Source of the DNA: Kappaphycus alvarezii
Taxonomy: Eukaryota; Rhodophyta; Florideophyceae; Gigartinales; Solieriaceae
Reading direction: 5' to 3'
Assembly: GCA_002205965.3 (NCBI GenBank)
Contig: NADL03000691.1
Span: 1,302,001-1,366,000, forward strand
DNA length: 64,000 bases
The notes under the pieces were generated by a model. That model had not been told where the DNA came from, made no database searches, and was given only the letters and a program-made list of their open reading frames with translations. Position 1 is the stretch's first letter. Each line of letters starts with the position of its first letter. A program made the translations under genes and the position numbers. This document shows, piece after piece, positions 22,461-34,529 of this stretch.

Positions 22461-23480
22461 CCCCTAAAGTTGTTGGCACTAATCCCCGCGGACTTTTTTT
22501 ACGCTTATGAGGGCAAAAAGAGTTCTTATTATGATGTAAGAAGGGGCTAGAAGGTGCATGAAGGTAAAAGGTAATTTACGCGACATTCCATTCCAGGTAT
22601 ATCCACACTGCCAAACAAGTTTACTGGGTAGCAGCCAGCACATCTGGTGCCATAAGTGGACTTCTGTGTTCCTTGCTCCAAGTAATTGGTGACTCAGGTC
22701 GCGCGCGTGGGTCTGATGTCTGAAGTGGTCTTGTGTTCCCCATGCGGTTGTACTTATTTCGAATTTCAAATATTTTGTGATACTTTCTTAAGAGTCATGT
22801 AACAAGGCTTTTTTTCTGGAATACTTCGCTCTATCATCCCTCTTCCATTTTCGCTATTGATCATTTCAGAAGAATAGGATATTCACCTCCAAAAGTGTAA
22901 GTTGTGACACAAAACCTGTCCCTTAATTGAAGGTGCTTGTGGGTAGGGACACTACTTTTACTACATTCTATTCTTTCTCCTGTCATATGATTTCAGAACG
23001 ATAAAGAATCGCCGCAAATTATTTTGCAGGGTAGGAAACGCGCCAACATAGAAGCGAAACGCTAACTACCCGAAATGAAAGGCTTTACAGGTGATTAAAG
23101 AGCGACAAAATACTTTCACGAACAAGGGCGAGAAATGGTAGAGAAGAAAAAAGTGTTTCTCTTTTAACTAAATCAAAAGTAGCAGGCTCCTTTTACCTCA
23201 CTTTGGCGATAGAAAGCAAATCGAAAGTGTCCAGCTCGAATTTTGGTCCCAGTTTGCCCTCCCTCTCCTGACAAAAGGCATTAATACAGCATACATGGCA
23301 TTTTTCATGCCAAAATATCGATAAAACTACTGAAAGCACTAAAATATGCGAGAGAATACTTCATTTGGACGCACCTAATTTCGCGAAAGATATTTGGCAG
23401 AAACTAAATAAATATACTCCTTTCAATCGTTTTTTTTAGATTAGGACATAGAAATTCCCACAAGATATTATAAGTACCAG
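22461..23480 (-). repeat. Family E downstream flank (copy E-D2)
   Basis: The first 485 bases match 10,880-11,345. The whole stretch then stays alignable with 53,985-54,960, with shared phrases such as AATACTTCATT and GAAAGATATTTG. In both copies it lies downstream, on the minus strand, of a family E acidic block. No conserved open frame is present. I read it as the 3' untranslated or non-coding part of the E element. Confidence 0.6.
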
Positions 23481-23810
23481 TTTCGTCACCAAAATATCCG
23501 TAAATGGCCCATGGTTGCGAACTCTTCTATACGGTAAATAATGTACAACTTATCTAAATTCCTCCCCGCCGGGTCGATGGGCTCGACCACATGTTCCCGG
23601 CAATTCGTCCCTTCCCTTCGAACTTATCTGTTCCGTCCACCCGCTCCTCGATCTCTTCTTTTCCACTTCTGGACTCTACTTTGCCATCCTCTTCTTCCAT
23701 CCCGCAGAATATTTCAGGGATCACCTAATAATCGAATCACACCTCTAAGTTTCCGTCTTTCCCGTCCAAGTCCCCACTCATTTCGTACTTACCTCTACCA
23801 ATTAATGATT
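23480..23810 (-). pseudogene. Family E acidic block (copy E-D2)
   Basis: One minus-strand frame reads MEEEDGKVESRSGKEEIEE and on to GKGRIAGNMWSSPSTRRGGI. The 27.6 kb copy has, on the plus strand, EEEDAGDESGEGEEEQEAG and GHGPGWRGI in the same order. The 55.1-55.36 kb copy has a comparable acidic run on the minus strand. The remnant is broken by stops, and the C-terminal LGSDLE-type end is worn away here. Confidence 0.5.
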
Positions 23811-25480
23811 CACTAGCTCCATCAGGCGCTTTCTTGTTTGGCTACGGAGATATTCCTCTTAGTCTGTTAAACCCGATAAGAATGGAAGGAAGAAATTGAT
23901 GAAGGGAGGATGGCGGGATTCGAAAATGTGGCGAGAAGTGAAAAGCTCGTATTTTTTGGCTGCCAAAAGGGTTAAAATTGTCGGGTTGCTATTATCTTCA
24001 GGGTCGTGGACAACATTTAGCCCACACTCGAAGGGTTAATAAGCGTCCAAAGGCTCAGATTGGGAGACATACTGACAAAGAGATAGACGGAGTTGATTTT
24101 TGGGCAGAAATTTATGGAAATCTGCATTCAAGTGTTTTTTGATGTCGAAAAAAAAATAAATGTATATAACAAGAGAAGAGGTGAAAGGCTACAATAAAGA
24201 AAAGATAGTTTCGGCCATAATAGAAACTGTAAAAAGTAGAAAGAAACATAAAGAAAATGTTTAAACAGCCATTCCCCTCGAAGGCAATTTAAATAGTCGG
24301 CGGAAACCGTACGTTTTGATAAGGTCGAATTAGATATTGTCCTCAAAGCTTCTGTTCTAGATGAAACCAAAAAGCTTTGAGGCACATATTGGAGCATTCA
24401 TAAAGCAAAGGAACTTCGGGCACAACAGTTATTCCATAATCCTATCCATATCTCATTACTATGTCTCTCTACGGCTTGCTGGATATTTCCTTTACTTCGC
24501 ATTATAACGAGAGTTGAACTGGAATCGAGAAAGACGGGAATCGGCTTGAATGGCTGAAAACTCATAAAGGGCACCCTTTTTGTTTATAATTTGTATTATC
24601 TGTCCTCTTTAATTGAACATCAAGTGATCTGAACAGCAATACGTAGTTTTCGAATATACATATCGCTCTTTCCTATCGAAAATATCGATTTGCAGCCAGG
24701 TTCCCACTAACCCCTCGAGTGTGTTCATAGGCCTCACGGTTTCTGAAGAGGCAGTCTTTCCCATTTGGAATAGCTAATTTTACTTTCCCGAAGAGACTCA
24801 TTAAGCTAATGTTGATGTGACAGCGAAAGCGAAAGCGGTAACTAGGCATCCTGGTACGCTCATGGTAGATGCTCATTTTGGTTTTACCAGAGCAGAAGAA
24901 TCATGCAAAAGAATCCGATCATCAAATGTCTTTTGCAGACAAAATATGACACAAAATTAGTAATTATTGAAATCAGGGAGTAGAATTGTAACCATTTCTT
25001 GTTATTGTAAGGTGTCTTTTTCCATCTGCAACACAAAGATGCCCTTTTCTTTCCAAAAAATTTGAGTATACATCAACTGAAATACTGCACATATCTAGGA
25101 TTAATCCAAGATGCTGCCAAGAAATTTGCCTTCTACAATTCCTCGTTCTACATATTTAAGAACCCATCCTTTTGACCATCTCGACAAATTTCCCAATTCT
25201 TTCACGTTTTTAGAAAGGAAGTCGTTTGAGCTCTCGACTACTTTTTCCTCCAAATTTCGTTACAAGAATACATCCCACCTATTGTTTAATGTTACCACAA
25301 ATAGGCACAAATTGAGAAGCGCAATATGGCCAAACATTCTCTGTTGCATCAATGGCCAGAGCAATCTAGGAAAGCGTCTGTGTGTAGCTTCCTGTAACTG
25401 GATGATTTATCTCCTACCCTCACCTTTTAATACAAATTTTATTGCATCACTTCATCAACCCTCATATTTTTGAAAAAATG
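23811..25480 (-). pseudogene. Minus-strand coding-like debris upstream of E-D2
   Basis: Several minus-strand frames are open over 60-90 codons with protein-like composition but separated by stops and frame changes: 24,397-24,128 (starts MLQYVPQSFLV, hydrophobic end), 24,876-24,673 (MSIYHERTRMPSYRF) and a frame at about 25,260-25,110 (NLEEKVVESSNDFLSKNVKE). I recognise no domain. They could be the decayed N-terminal part of the family E protein or a separate element. The plus-strand frame at 25,111-25,473 overlaps them and is probably a shadow. Confidence 0.3.
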
Positions 25481-25522
25481 AATAACTTCCATCCTACCCC
25501 AGTATCAATAGATATGCAGCAT

Positions 25523-25933
25523 TTACCTGAAATAAGAACCACTTGGCGTTAATTTCAATTTGATTGACATACTGCGATTACTAACAAGGAAAAATACATC
25601 CGGGGAGAGATAAGAGCTGGCTTCGCCGTTAGGTTTCACAATGCCTGCAGGATGATGAAAATGTTCCGGAGAATCCAAGAGCTCATGAATTGCGTGTGTA
25701 GTACTGAATATTTCTGTGCAAGTGGTTGGATTAAAGTAGCGGGAAAATTTTAATGGTCGCTTTAACTCCTTGTACGAAATAACGGATGAAAAAATAAATA
25801 TATCATAAAATTGTTCTTCCTTCTTTGGTATGAGCTGGATAGTGAAGATCTTGTGGAAGGTTTGGAGGACGCAGATACATCCGAGGAAATAATCTACAGC
25901 GGAAAGCCTATTTGGAGGATTAAAAGGGAGCAA
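25523..25933 (-). CDS. Hypothetical protein, 136 codons
   Basis: This uninterrupted minus-strand frame starts MLPFNPPNRLSAVDYFLGCI and ends LKLTPSGSYFR. Its composition is mixed and protein-like (SPEHFHHPAGIVKPNGEAS, LSPDVFFLVSNRSMSIKLKL), unlike most frames nearby. I recognise no family. It lies upstream, on the same strand, of the coding-like debris and the family E block, so it may be an exon or an intact piece of the E protein. No signal peptide, zinc motif or coiled coil is evident. It may also be chance in an AT-rich region. Confidence 0.3.
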   Translation of the reverse strand: MLPFNPPNRLSAVDYFLGCICVLQTFHKIFTIQLIPKKEEQFYDIFIFSSVISYKELKRPLKFSRYFNPTTCTEIFSTTHAIHELLDSPEHFHHPAGIVKPNGEASSYLSPDVFFLVSNRSMSIKLKLTPSGSYFR

Positions 25934-25999
25934 GTTGGCTCTTCGAATATTTTAGAAATTTCATTCTTATGTCGATACTGAGGTTAACCATGATGTGGA

Positions 26000-26995
26000 A
26001 AAGATCCAGATACATATCTCCGAAAAATATATTTTCCAGTTTTTCTCGTCCACTGGGCTTATATGAGTGTATTTCATGGAGCGTAGAGTATTTTATTGAA
26101 ATTTTGAAGATAGCAGAAAGTCCGTACGCTGATTAAAGTGCTTTCGCGAGACTGCCCACCAAAGTTGAGAAATACATTCCATTGCAGGCTCGAGTAGCAG
26201 CATGGTTAGAAGTCAACTTCAGATCAATGAAGTATTTCGGTTACATCTCAGTACTGGTGAATTATCTTGCGTTCTCAGACCAGAGTACGGACAAATCAGT
26301 CTTCCGTTCCTTCAAGTTTCCCCTGTAACTAAAATTATACTACTGTAGCATTTTTTGTCGCTCGAACGTGTTCATCCAGAAGTATTGGGCGCTTAATGTC
26401 TCATCCAAGCCAGTTTGCTTCTGTCGTCCGGATTGAAGTTTTGACTCCGACACCTGACATCGAAACTTTGAAATCAATCCTACAGAATGTGAAAATGTCT
26501 GTAAAGGTCAGTCCCCATGTCAATTCATGTTGAAACTCTGTTTTTACAAACGTCTCAATTCAGGCTTATCGGTGCTCCCGGCGCTCTCTATATCCATGCT
26601 GAAATCTGAACATAGATTCCTAGGGTTCTTGGCTATCATCTCAGATCAGAAGGAATTGCAACAGATCTGCTGCTAGTGCTAGAGGTCCGACATATCTCCT
26701 AACTATGCTGAGACTGCTTGTAGTTTCCGTGGGCGGATGTTAATCTTAATTTTTGCACATCCAGGACTGCTGAACACGTATCTACAGGATAACTCCACGT
26801 GCTTGAAAGACGGATGCGAGCTTAGTCCAACAAAAGTCTAAAGTAAGGGCCCATCCGAAGAACTCAAGTAAAAAGAGGCCCAAAGGATATTGTTAGTAAC
26901 CAGTGCCTTGCCACATGTAACCAGGGACCTAGGAGTCGTACAGCCTGTTAGTAGAGAAACTGAAAGTAATGTCATAACGCACAGAAATCCACCCT
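26000..26995. other. No gene recognised; one short frame
   Basis: The only notable item is a 45-codon plus-strand frame, 26,396-26,533 (MSHPSQFASVVRIEVLTPTP), with a GGTCAGT-like splice donor inside it at about 26,505. About 20 bases before it lies a TACTGTAGC...TTTGTCGCTCG phrase that also follows family E copies near 28,300 and 34,885. The rest shows no domain. Confidence 0.25.
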
Positions 26996-27412
26996 CCTTT
27001 AAGTTTTTATTTTCAATTCCTTTCCTTGCTTGCTCCCTCCACTTTCTTTTTCATTATGCGACGAAAATTATATTTCATTGTATTTTTTCCGCTTATATTT
27101 CTATGGGCGAATGCTTTCTCCTTTGGTGGTCATTCCTTTTTCCTTTTCTTCTTAACTGAACTTTCCCCTCCTGGATATCTTTTTCCAAAATCAATATTTC
27201 CACTCGTGACTTTCACAATAAACCACCCTTTTTAAAACACGTATTACTAGTTTCTTCTACAAAATCAATTTCCGTTTACTTTTCTAATTCATCAGGCCTG
27301 CCATTCTGAGCCTTTTTGCGCTATTTAAACACGTCCAACGCTGCATAAAACTTATCAAGGTCCCTACAATAACCGCAACTCGACAACTCACGCCGACCTT
27401 GACAGCCATCAT

Positions 27413-27995
27413 GGACGGACTTCCCCTTCTCGCCCTTTTTACAGAAACCGTCACCCTTTCGCCATCTCCGATATCCTTTTATCCCCTACTGTCTCAGCCA
27501 ACGTAGAGAGCTACCTCCTTCCTCAAACCAGTAAAAGTCTGATGGAGCTCCTTGCTAGTCACCTGGTGGAGCTCGATGCACAGAAATTGATAGGGGGACT
27601 CGGAGGACGAAGATGGAAGGCAGGGGGTGCTCCGAGGAGTGAGTGGCACTCGAACTTGTCTACAGGATGGAAGAAGAGGATGCTGGAGACGAGTCCGGGG
27701 AGGGCGAAGAGGAACAGGAAGCCGGGGAGGAAGGACAGCGACATGGAGGGTCCGCGTATGAAGAAGAGGATGTCGAAACGGGTCTCATGAGAAGAAAATG
27801 AATGAACTGGTAGGAACAGGTGGTACCGGGCATGGACCTGGCTGGAGGGGAATCAGGTGAGCTGTGCTCGTTGCAATTTGGGGCAGACAATTGTGGGCCA
27901 TACACTGGTATGTCCAGGGAGTACATGGGTACTTATGATGAATTAAGGGAAGTACTGGGTTCTGATCTGGAGGGTCGACATCTAGAGTTGTAAAT
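27413..27995 (+). pseudogene. Family E acidic protein remnant (copy E2)
   Basis: The plus-strand reading includes VESYLLPQTSKSLMELLAS, then a long acidic run (MEEEDAGDESGEGEEEQEAG; YEEEDVETG), GTGHGPGWRGI, and a C-terminal segment YDELREVLGSDLEGRHLEL before a stop. The acidic run and the GSDLE end match E copies elsewhere in the window. Several frame changes occur, so it is not intact. A T-rich stretch (27,000-27,240) precedes it, as with the other copies, and a flank related to 34,530-34,960 follows to about 28,340. Confidence 0.5.
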
Positions 27996-28439
27996 TCATT
28001 TAGTTTCTTTCAAGTATCTTATGTCAAATTCTTTGCGTGCATATGAAGTATTTTTCCACTTTTCCTGATGCTTCTGGATGTTTAATTGAGATTTTGGTTT
28101 TTGAAAAAAAATCAATATAAGCTAAGTAAATTGCTTTCTCCATGTGATGAAAAGCAAGTTGGGATCTAACTTCAACGCAAAACTTTCAATCAGTTCCTTG
28201 GCCTCTAAACTAGGTAATAGAGCCTGCGCATTTTCAGTTGGTTACTGAAACACTCACTCAGCTTTCACGTCCACTCCCCGCTATTGTCCATCAACGTCTA
28301 CTGTAGCGCTTTAGTCGCTCGCAACTGCTCTCAATTCAAGTATTTACAGTTTTTTCCGTTTGCGCCAGTCTTACCCTATCATTTGGTACTTTTGTAGAAG
28401 TTTGTTGTACCTATTGCACGATACTTGTCGATTTGTCTG

Positions 28440-31400
28440 TAAGGCCAGAAGCGTGTCCGGGCACTATAATGGGATTAGCATGGTGGATTCTACGCACGCT
28501 TACTTGCAGTTCAAGGGTAGCAGGTGTGAAGAAGTGGAAGAGTTCCTTTATATGTGCGTTAATGTTTTGATGAGAGGTAAGAGCGACGATCAGAAGGCCA
28601 CATGCGTTTTTCTATACTTTTCTGGTGACGTGAGTCCACAGTACTAGGGAGGGATATAGCTGAATGGTCCTTGAATGAAAAAGGTGGTGAACCTAAAAAA
28701 CATTTGCTTGGCCTTTCAAGGAAAATGCAACGGCGGAGGAGCCCAATGAGATGGTTTTTTGTTGCCATCTAGGCCCCTCTAGATTCCTACGATTTGTAGG
28801 GCTCATTTTTTTTTGGGTGCTGAGTCTGTACGAGAAATCAGGTTTCATCTACGAAGCAAATTATGGGATCCTATGTAAAGCAGCGACAGTCGATAAAAGC
28901 CTGGCCGGCTTCCTTATTACTAAAAACCTCGCTTGTTTAGCGATCTGAAGGATGCGATCGTGAAATACGTCAATGAACTCCAAAAAAATTCCAGTCGTTG
29001 GGTTCCCAGCGAGAAGGGAGCTACGAAAAGAAAAAATTTCCTTTGCTCAGGAGCAGAACTACCACAGCCCTTCCACTAGTGCAATTACATTTGAATCTGT
29101 TCGGCATGATGTCGGGAAACTCTAAAAAAATTGGAGAAACACTTTGAAAACTGCTTGGACTTGATAATTCCACAAATCGAGAACCGCATACTAAAGATTA
29201 AGAAGAATCAGACGGCCAGCCGGAAGGCAAAAAAAACATGACGATATTGCCGCAAGCTGGGCAATTTAGCTAAACAGTGTCCTCAAAGTCCCTACTGGAA
29301 AACACTTTGCAAAGAATGTGGTCGGTACGGGCATCATGAGAGTAATTATTGGTCAAAGAATGGGCTTCAATTACAAATACTGGAAGTAATAGTGGAATCC
29401 AGACCCGAGCTGAAGTTGCTGAAAAGTGGACAAGAAAAGTGTCCTGTTAACGTGTGGGCGGTTTTAGTCACTGCAGAATCCACACTACTTTGCGTTTCCA
29501 AACGGTAATATAAGAGCAATGTGCTAGCAAAAATTCAAAGATAGAGCAAGGGCAGCTATAAAACAACCCGGAGCTCGCGTTACATCGAAAGACACAAAGT
29601 AAAATATTAGCCCCAGAGGTGACTCTGGCTAAAAAGGTGAAGAAAGATAGGAAACGTTGAAGCCGTGGTTTATGACTAGGCATGCTTTAGGACACTTCAA
29701 AAATATGACTAGTATCCGAGCCCGCTATGGATCCATCCGGTACGGCCCTCTAGTATGAGAAGATCTTGAGGCCAGGAAAGCTAACGACGGAAAGAAAATT
29801 GCCGTTACCTCGGCAAACGCCACAGCCGGACGTCTTATATTTGTCTCTGTTAAGATACTTGGAAGAGATTAACAGGTGTTTTCGAGTTCTGAGTAGTCCT
29901 GAATCAAATTTAGTGATTGTGTTTGAGTAACTGGGCCTCCAAATCCTCCCGACCACTAGGAGGTTAAATGTCGCGGATGGGACCGTGTCCCACTGCTTCG
30001 GCATTATCGAAAAGTTTTCAGTATTCTTTGCGAAGATGAGAGTGAGTTCAGACTTCCTTGTGATAAGAAAACTGGTTTTTTATATGATTAAAGGGTGGTT
30101 AACTATGGAGCAACTGGAACAATGTATTGCTAGAGCTAATAGAACAGTTTCAGCCCATATTGACGGAAAACAAGTCAGGCTGACATTGCGTTACGATAGG
30201 AAAACAAATTTGGAAACATTGAAGTGCCAAAATAGCGAGAAACCCACCTGCAGCGGATAGTGGTGGATCCGAAGTTTCGTCGGAGAAAAAAATAACATAG
30301 TTGAAACATGGCAAAATTCTGAATCACGCTTGCGGTGATCCGGATTCTGGCTATCATGCAGTCGCCACTGAGACGATGCGGCCCAAACAAATCTACGAAT
30401 ACGGATATTTATGTGAAGATAGCACCCAAGATATAAACGGTCGAAGCATAATATAAGGCGTAGGACTTACGTGCTAAGTCCTGGCGTAGAATGTCTTTTT
30501 GAGTACCGAGGGCTCAGAACAAAACGATGTGGCGATATCTGAGCATATTTTACCCGCATTCAACGAAAAAGCCACGATAGAACCACTTGATAAGACCATG
30601 GATGTGACGACCAAATTAAAAACAGCTGGAAGCAATTCAAAGTAAACTGAAGCACCTTTCTCTCCGTGAAACGGAGAAAAATGCTGCAATGCTTACTTTA
30701 AACGACGTAATCGCCTGGAACGCTCCGGAATTATGACTGGACCAAGTCCCCGTCACACAGTCTCTCTCACAAATCCATGTGAGCTGATTAATACAGATTC
30801 GTTTAATTATAGAACAAAAAGGACAACCACCAAAGTGGGAGGGCATCAGACCAAAAAATGTCACCAATATATTACAAAACGGAATTATGAAGCCGATATC
30901 TCCAGTTTGTTCCTTCCAAGTTGTAATAGTTCCCGAAAAAGACTGGAAGTCGGGGTTTTGTGACGGATACCGCCTAATAAACAAAATAATAATGCTAGAT
31001 TAATTCCCTCTCCCAAACATGGAAGAGATTGTACCAGCACTGAAAAAGAAGTTCTACTTCACGTCTTTTGACATGTACTTAGTATATTGACAGATCCCCG
31101 TCTATGACGAACTAAAGGACATGATAACGTTTACCTGCAAACTAGGGAGGTTCAGATTCAAAACTAGGCCCTTTTGTCTTATGAACGAGGCAGAAATCTT
31201 TAAAAGAATGATGAATGAAACTTGGAATGGGCCATTTCCTGAAAGAGTGTATATAGACGACATAGTGATATTTTAGAATCCTTGGAGTCTCACGTGGACC
31301 ACATTAAGGGATTCACGGAATGGATCTCAAGGTATCATTCAAGAATCAAACTGAGCAAGCGCTTCGTCGCATTACCCTCTATCAAATTACTTGACCATGT

Positions 31401-32960
31401 AATGAGCGGGAGCAGTATTACAGTTGATCCGGAAAAGACCTCTAGTATCTAAAAGCTTCCCAGACCAACGTCAAAAACAGAGTTGCGTAATTTTGCCGGC
31501 CCGCAATCGTACTTAAGGCGGTTTATTCAGTGTTTAGCTAAGATCTCTGCCCCTCTACGCATTGACTTCCAAGCACGGAAATCCTAACTGAGGCCCAGAA
31601 ACGAAATCAGCTTTCGTCGAGTTAAACGAAAATTGTACGGGCCACCATTATTCTTATATCGGATTTCAGATAAACGTTCTTCCTCAAAGCGGATGCTTCG
31701 AAGTATTCTCTCGGCGCCGCGTTTGTCCCATACACATGAAGATGATAAATTACCCTCTGTAAAGTTTACGAGTGGTAAAATAAATAATGCTTAACGAATT
31801 TATACCATCTGCGAGAAAGAGGCCGTGTCTGTTGTGTCTGCGATAACATTGTCGTGTCTTACATCTTTTAATAGACCCATTTCAGTTGATAACAGATCAT
31901 CAGACTGTAAGAACTGCATTCAAGAAGAAAGATGTTCTAAACCGCTTGGCGGGACGGCCAGACATATTCGCAGAATAGTGACTGAAGAATTATTACAAAA
32001 CAGAATGAGCAACTAACCATCAGGATATTTTTTCATATCCAAGAACCCAAAAAAACATGTAAGAAGCGGAAAAATAGTGCTGAAGTAAATGTCGTTGATA
32101 TGGCGGGGCCGATTGACTTCGAAGACAAATTATAATGTGTTTCGATTTCTAACGCGTCCGTAGATCTAAAATATGGGTATGGAATATAGGAAGTGGGTAA
32201 GCCGAAACTAGAAAATATTTTCAGTATGAGCAGGAGGGCTTTTCGGTTGTCAAAAGTAGGTCCCTCAGCTAATGGCTCCTATTGGAAAAAGGAGAGATTT
32301 CGAATCCCTTTCATGGTGAACTGGGCCATTGGGGCCTTAGCGCTACCCAGCAATTCATCATGAAAAGATGTTGGTAGCCAGAAGTGCACAAATGCCTATT
32401 TAATGTGGTGAAAAATTGCAATGATTGTCAAAAATACCTCCATTCCAAAATATGCTAACAAGCTCTCAGTATTTGTATTGCTGGGATATTTGAGAAATTT
32501 TTCCTAGGCTTCCCCGAATCCTTCAAGAAGAACCCTTCTGGTAACAGAACGTCTTACATACCAGCTGAACATCCGACAAGGTGGCTATCTGCTGTGCAAG
32601 CTGAGCACAACGCAGCCAATATAGTCATTGAATTTATCAGGAATGAAATAATAGAGCCTTTTGGTCTGCTTAGAAGAATAATTTAGGACAACAAAATTTG
32701 CTTCATGGCTACATCTCTTGCCCAGGTCATGAGAGAAACCGGAATTAAGGGGAAAGCGGTTCTATTCTATTCCCCTATGTCTACCTATAAGGCTTAGAGG
32801 ATGGCGGTAACAGTAAAAAGGTCCATACAAAGGGCAATATCGGGCACGACATCACATGGGAGGACGCCGTAACAAAGTTTTTGTAAAACGACAGGAGTAA
32901 CAAAGACGGAGCATGTACGATCAACGCAACCAGCCTGTTGTTTGACCTCAAGACAGTCTT
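28440..32960 (+). pseudogene. Ty3/gypsy retrotransposon relic, plus strand
   Basis: Order along the plus strand: a gag-like segment near 28,500-28,650 (QFKGSRCEEVEEFLYM, SDDQKATCVFLYFSGDV); two degenerate zinc knuckles at 29,240-29,345 (RYCRKLGNLAKQC with its first Cys changed to a stop codon, and CKECGRYGHHESNY with the last Cys changed to Tyr); RT at about 30,860-31,275 (VIVPEKDWKSGFCDGYR, FTSFDMY, then YIDDIVIF at 31,250-31,273); RNase H near 31,660-32,010 (ICEKEAVSVVSAI, LITDHQTVRTAF); integrase at 32,310-32,900 (WLSAVQAEHNAANIVIEFI, then an xDNKICF segment). The RT-RNase H-integrase order is that of Ty3/gypsy. Many stops and frameshifts occur. I could not identify LTRs at either end. Confidence 0.78.
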
Positions 32961-32964
32961 CTGA

Positions 32965-33450
32965 AGACCTTACGCCAGATTTATTCCGTTTCTCGGTTCC
33001 TCTATGCCGCCTTTTTGTCCTAATTAATTGATGCGCTTCTGAACAAAGGCTACGCCATTTTCAGTCATTGAAAACCACCTTTTCTCTTCTTTGGAGCATA
33101 TCTCCAGCACGAGATGAATCCTTTTGCAAAAGCACGCCGCACTATTTACCTCCTCTAGGGCGGCCTGTTTTTGTTCTCTCTTGAAATTGAGTTCATATAT
33201 TGTCTTCCAACAGTAAAAAACTCAAACAATTCCTCTTTCCTGATCTCCCTGCATCTTTCAATATAGATAGAAGCCGTTCGCTATATCATTTTACACTATA
33301 ACGCTTCCCTCACAAACCGCGTGGTTGTCATCTTTCCGAGCACTGTTTGGGTGTTTTATTGTTTGAACCATGTGATCGGTTGGGGTCCGGTATATCTTAG
33401 AGGGTTACTGGTGATGAAAATTTCTATTTTTAAGCAAAGTTCCCTGATAT
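32965..33450. other. No gene; inverted pair of short tail-like motifs
   Basis: TTCCAACAGTAAAAAACTCA (near 33,208) and TTTGGGTGTTTTATTGTTTG (near 33,346) are inverted relative to each other and resemble the RLE tail motif. No coding content is seen. Confidence 0.35.
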
Positions 33451-33451
33451 C

Positions 33452-34528
33452 TTGTATGAAGCAAAGTGCTTTGAGCACAATGTTATTATGAAAATGGTCC
33501 TTTCTGTAGGAGAGCGGTGCTCTCCACAAGCGTTTGTCTTATTCTTACTTTTGCGTTTTCAAAAACAATTCTTCCCACCATTTCTCTTTTACGAACAATA
33601 TCATGAAACAAATTATTCCATATCAATACAAATTCACAGTACAACTCTATTTCCATTCTATCTCCGAGAATATTGGTCCTCTTTTTTCAAAAATGAAATC
33701 TTTCGAGTCATGATCCGCTTCGTCCTCCAAATTCAGTTTCGATATTTTATCAAGCAAATTTTTAGTTATTGCCCTGATTGCATCAAAATTCAGAGCTTTG
33801 GCATTGCCTCGCAGTTTTCATTTCGTACAATGCCGTGAAATTTTCCGAAGACATCATCCTATTTTAAAGTCTAAATCGACATTTCTGAGGCAAAAACCCT
33901 CCATCAATTATCCCATCGGCTCATCTATTCTTTGCCTTCAACACGAAGAACCTCCGCCCGTCCCTCACTATCGCACTGTCATGCAGAGGCCGCCTCCCTC
34001 TCAACCCTATGGCCCTGACGGCCAGATGACCAACAGACCATGATGATTATTGTAGGAGCATGGACCGGGAACGCGTTCGGGAGTGGATCTGCCGGCACCG
34101 CTTCGAGGAGGACAAATTGAAAGAGGACGATGAAGGAGATGCTGAAGAGGAAAATTAGGAGGAGGACTACGTGGACCCGTGGGAACCACTACTATACAAC
34201 GATGGGGGAGCTGTTGTGAAGAACAGAGGGAGACTGAGGGAGTAATCGTTATTACTGACTCTTCTGATAAGGATAAAAAGGCAGAAAAGAGGAGGACGAG
34301 GAAAATTATGGGAAGGGAGACATGGATTGCGTTTTCATGGTTGGAAGGAAGCCGGACAGTATGGACCAGTTGTCCCCAATGGTGGAACCTGATGGGGGTA
34401 TTTTTAGTGGTCTACATATTTTCAAGCAAGAAATAGAAAATTGTAAGCCGTTCGCAGATATTTGTGGGATGTGCTTGGATGGAATGGATGTTGTGGAGGA
34501 ATCGCTTGGCTCTGATGTCGGGAAGTAG
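33452..34528 (+). pseudogene. Family E acidic protein remnant (copy E3)
   Basis: Upstream is a 128-codon frame (33,452-33,838) rich in Phe and Tyr, coding status doubtful. From about 34,050 the plus strand reads DYCRSMDRERVREWICRHRF, then an acidic run (KLKEDDEGDAEEEN, EEDYVDPWEP). After frame changes the C-terminus follows at 34,322-34,528 (EPDGGIFSGLHIFKQEIEN, KPFADICGMC, then a GSD-type end). The 55.8 kb copy has the matching DRKRVREWICHQL followed by AENAEES. A Pro/Gln-rich segment precedes the motif in both. This is the most complete layout of family E: Pro/Gln linker, DRxRVREWIC motif, acidic region, C-terminal domain. I know no named family with it. Confidence 0.5.
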
Positions 34529-34529
34529 G

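Noticed and set aside
27542..27790. Basic frame ending in KKRMSKRVS
   Set aside because: Same reason: it is out of phase with the acidic family E frame over the latter half.
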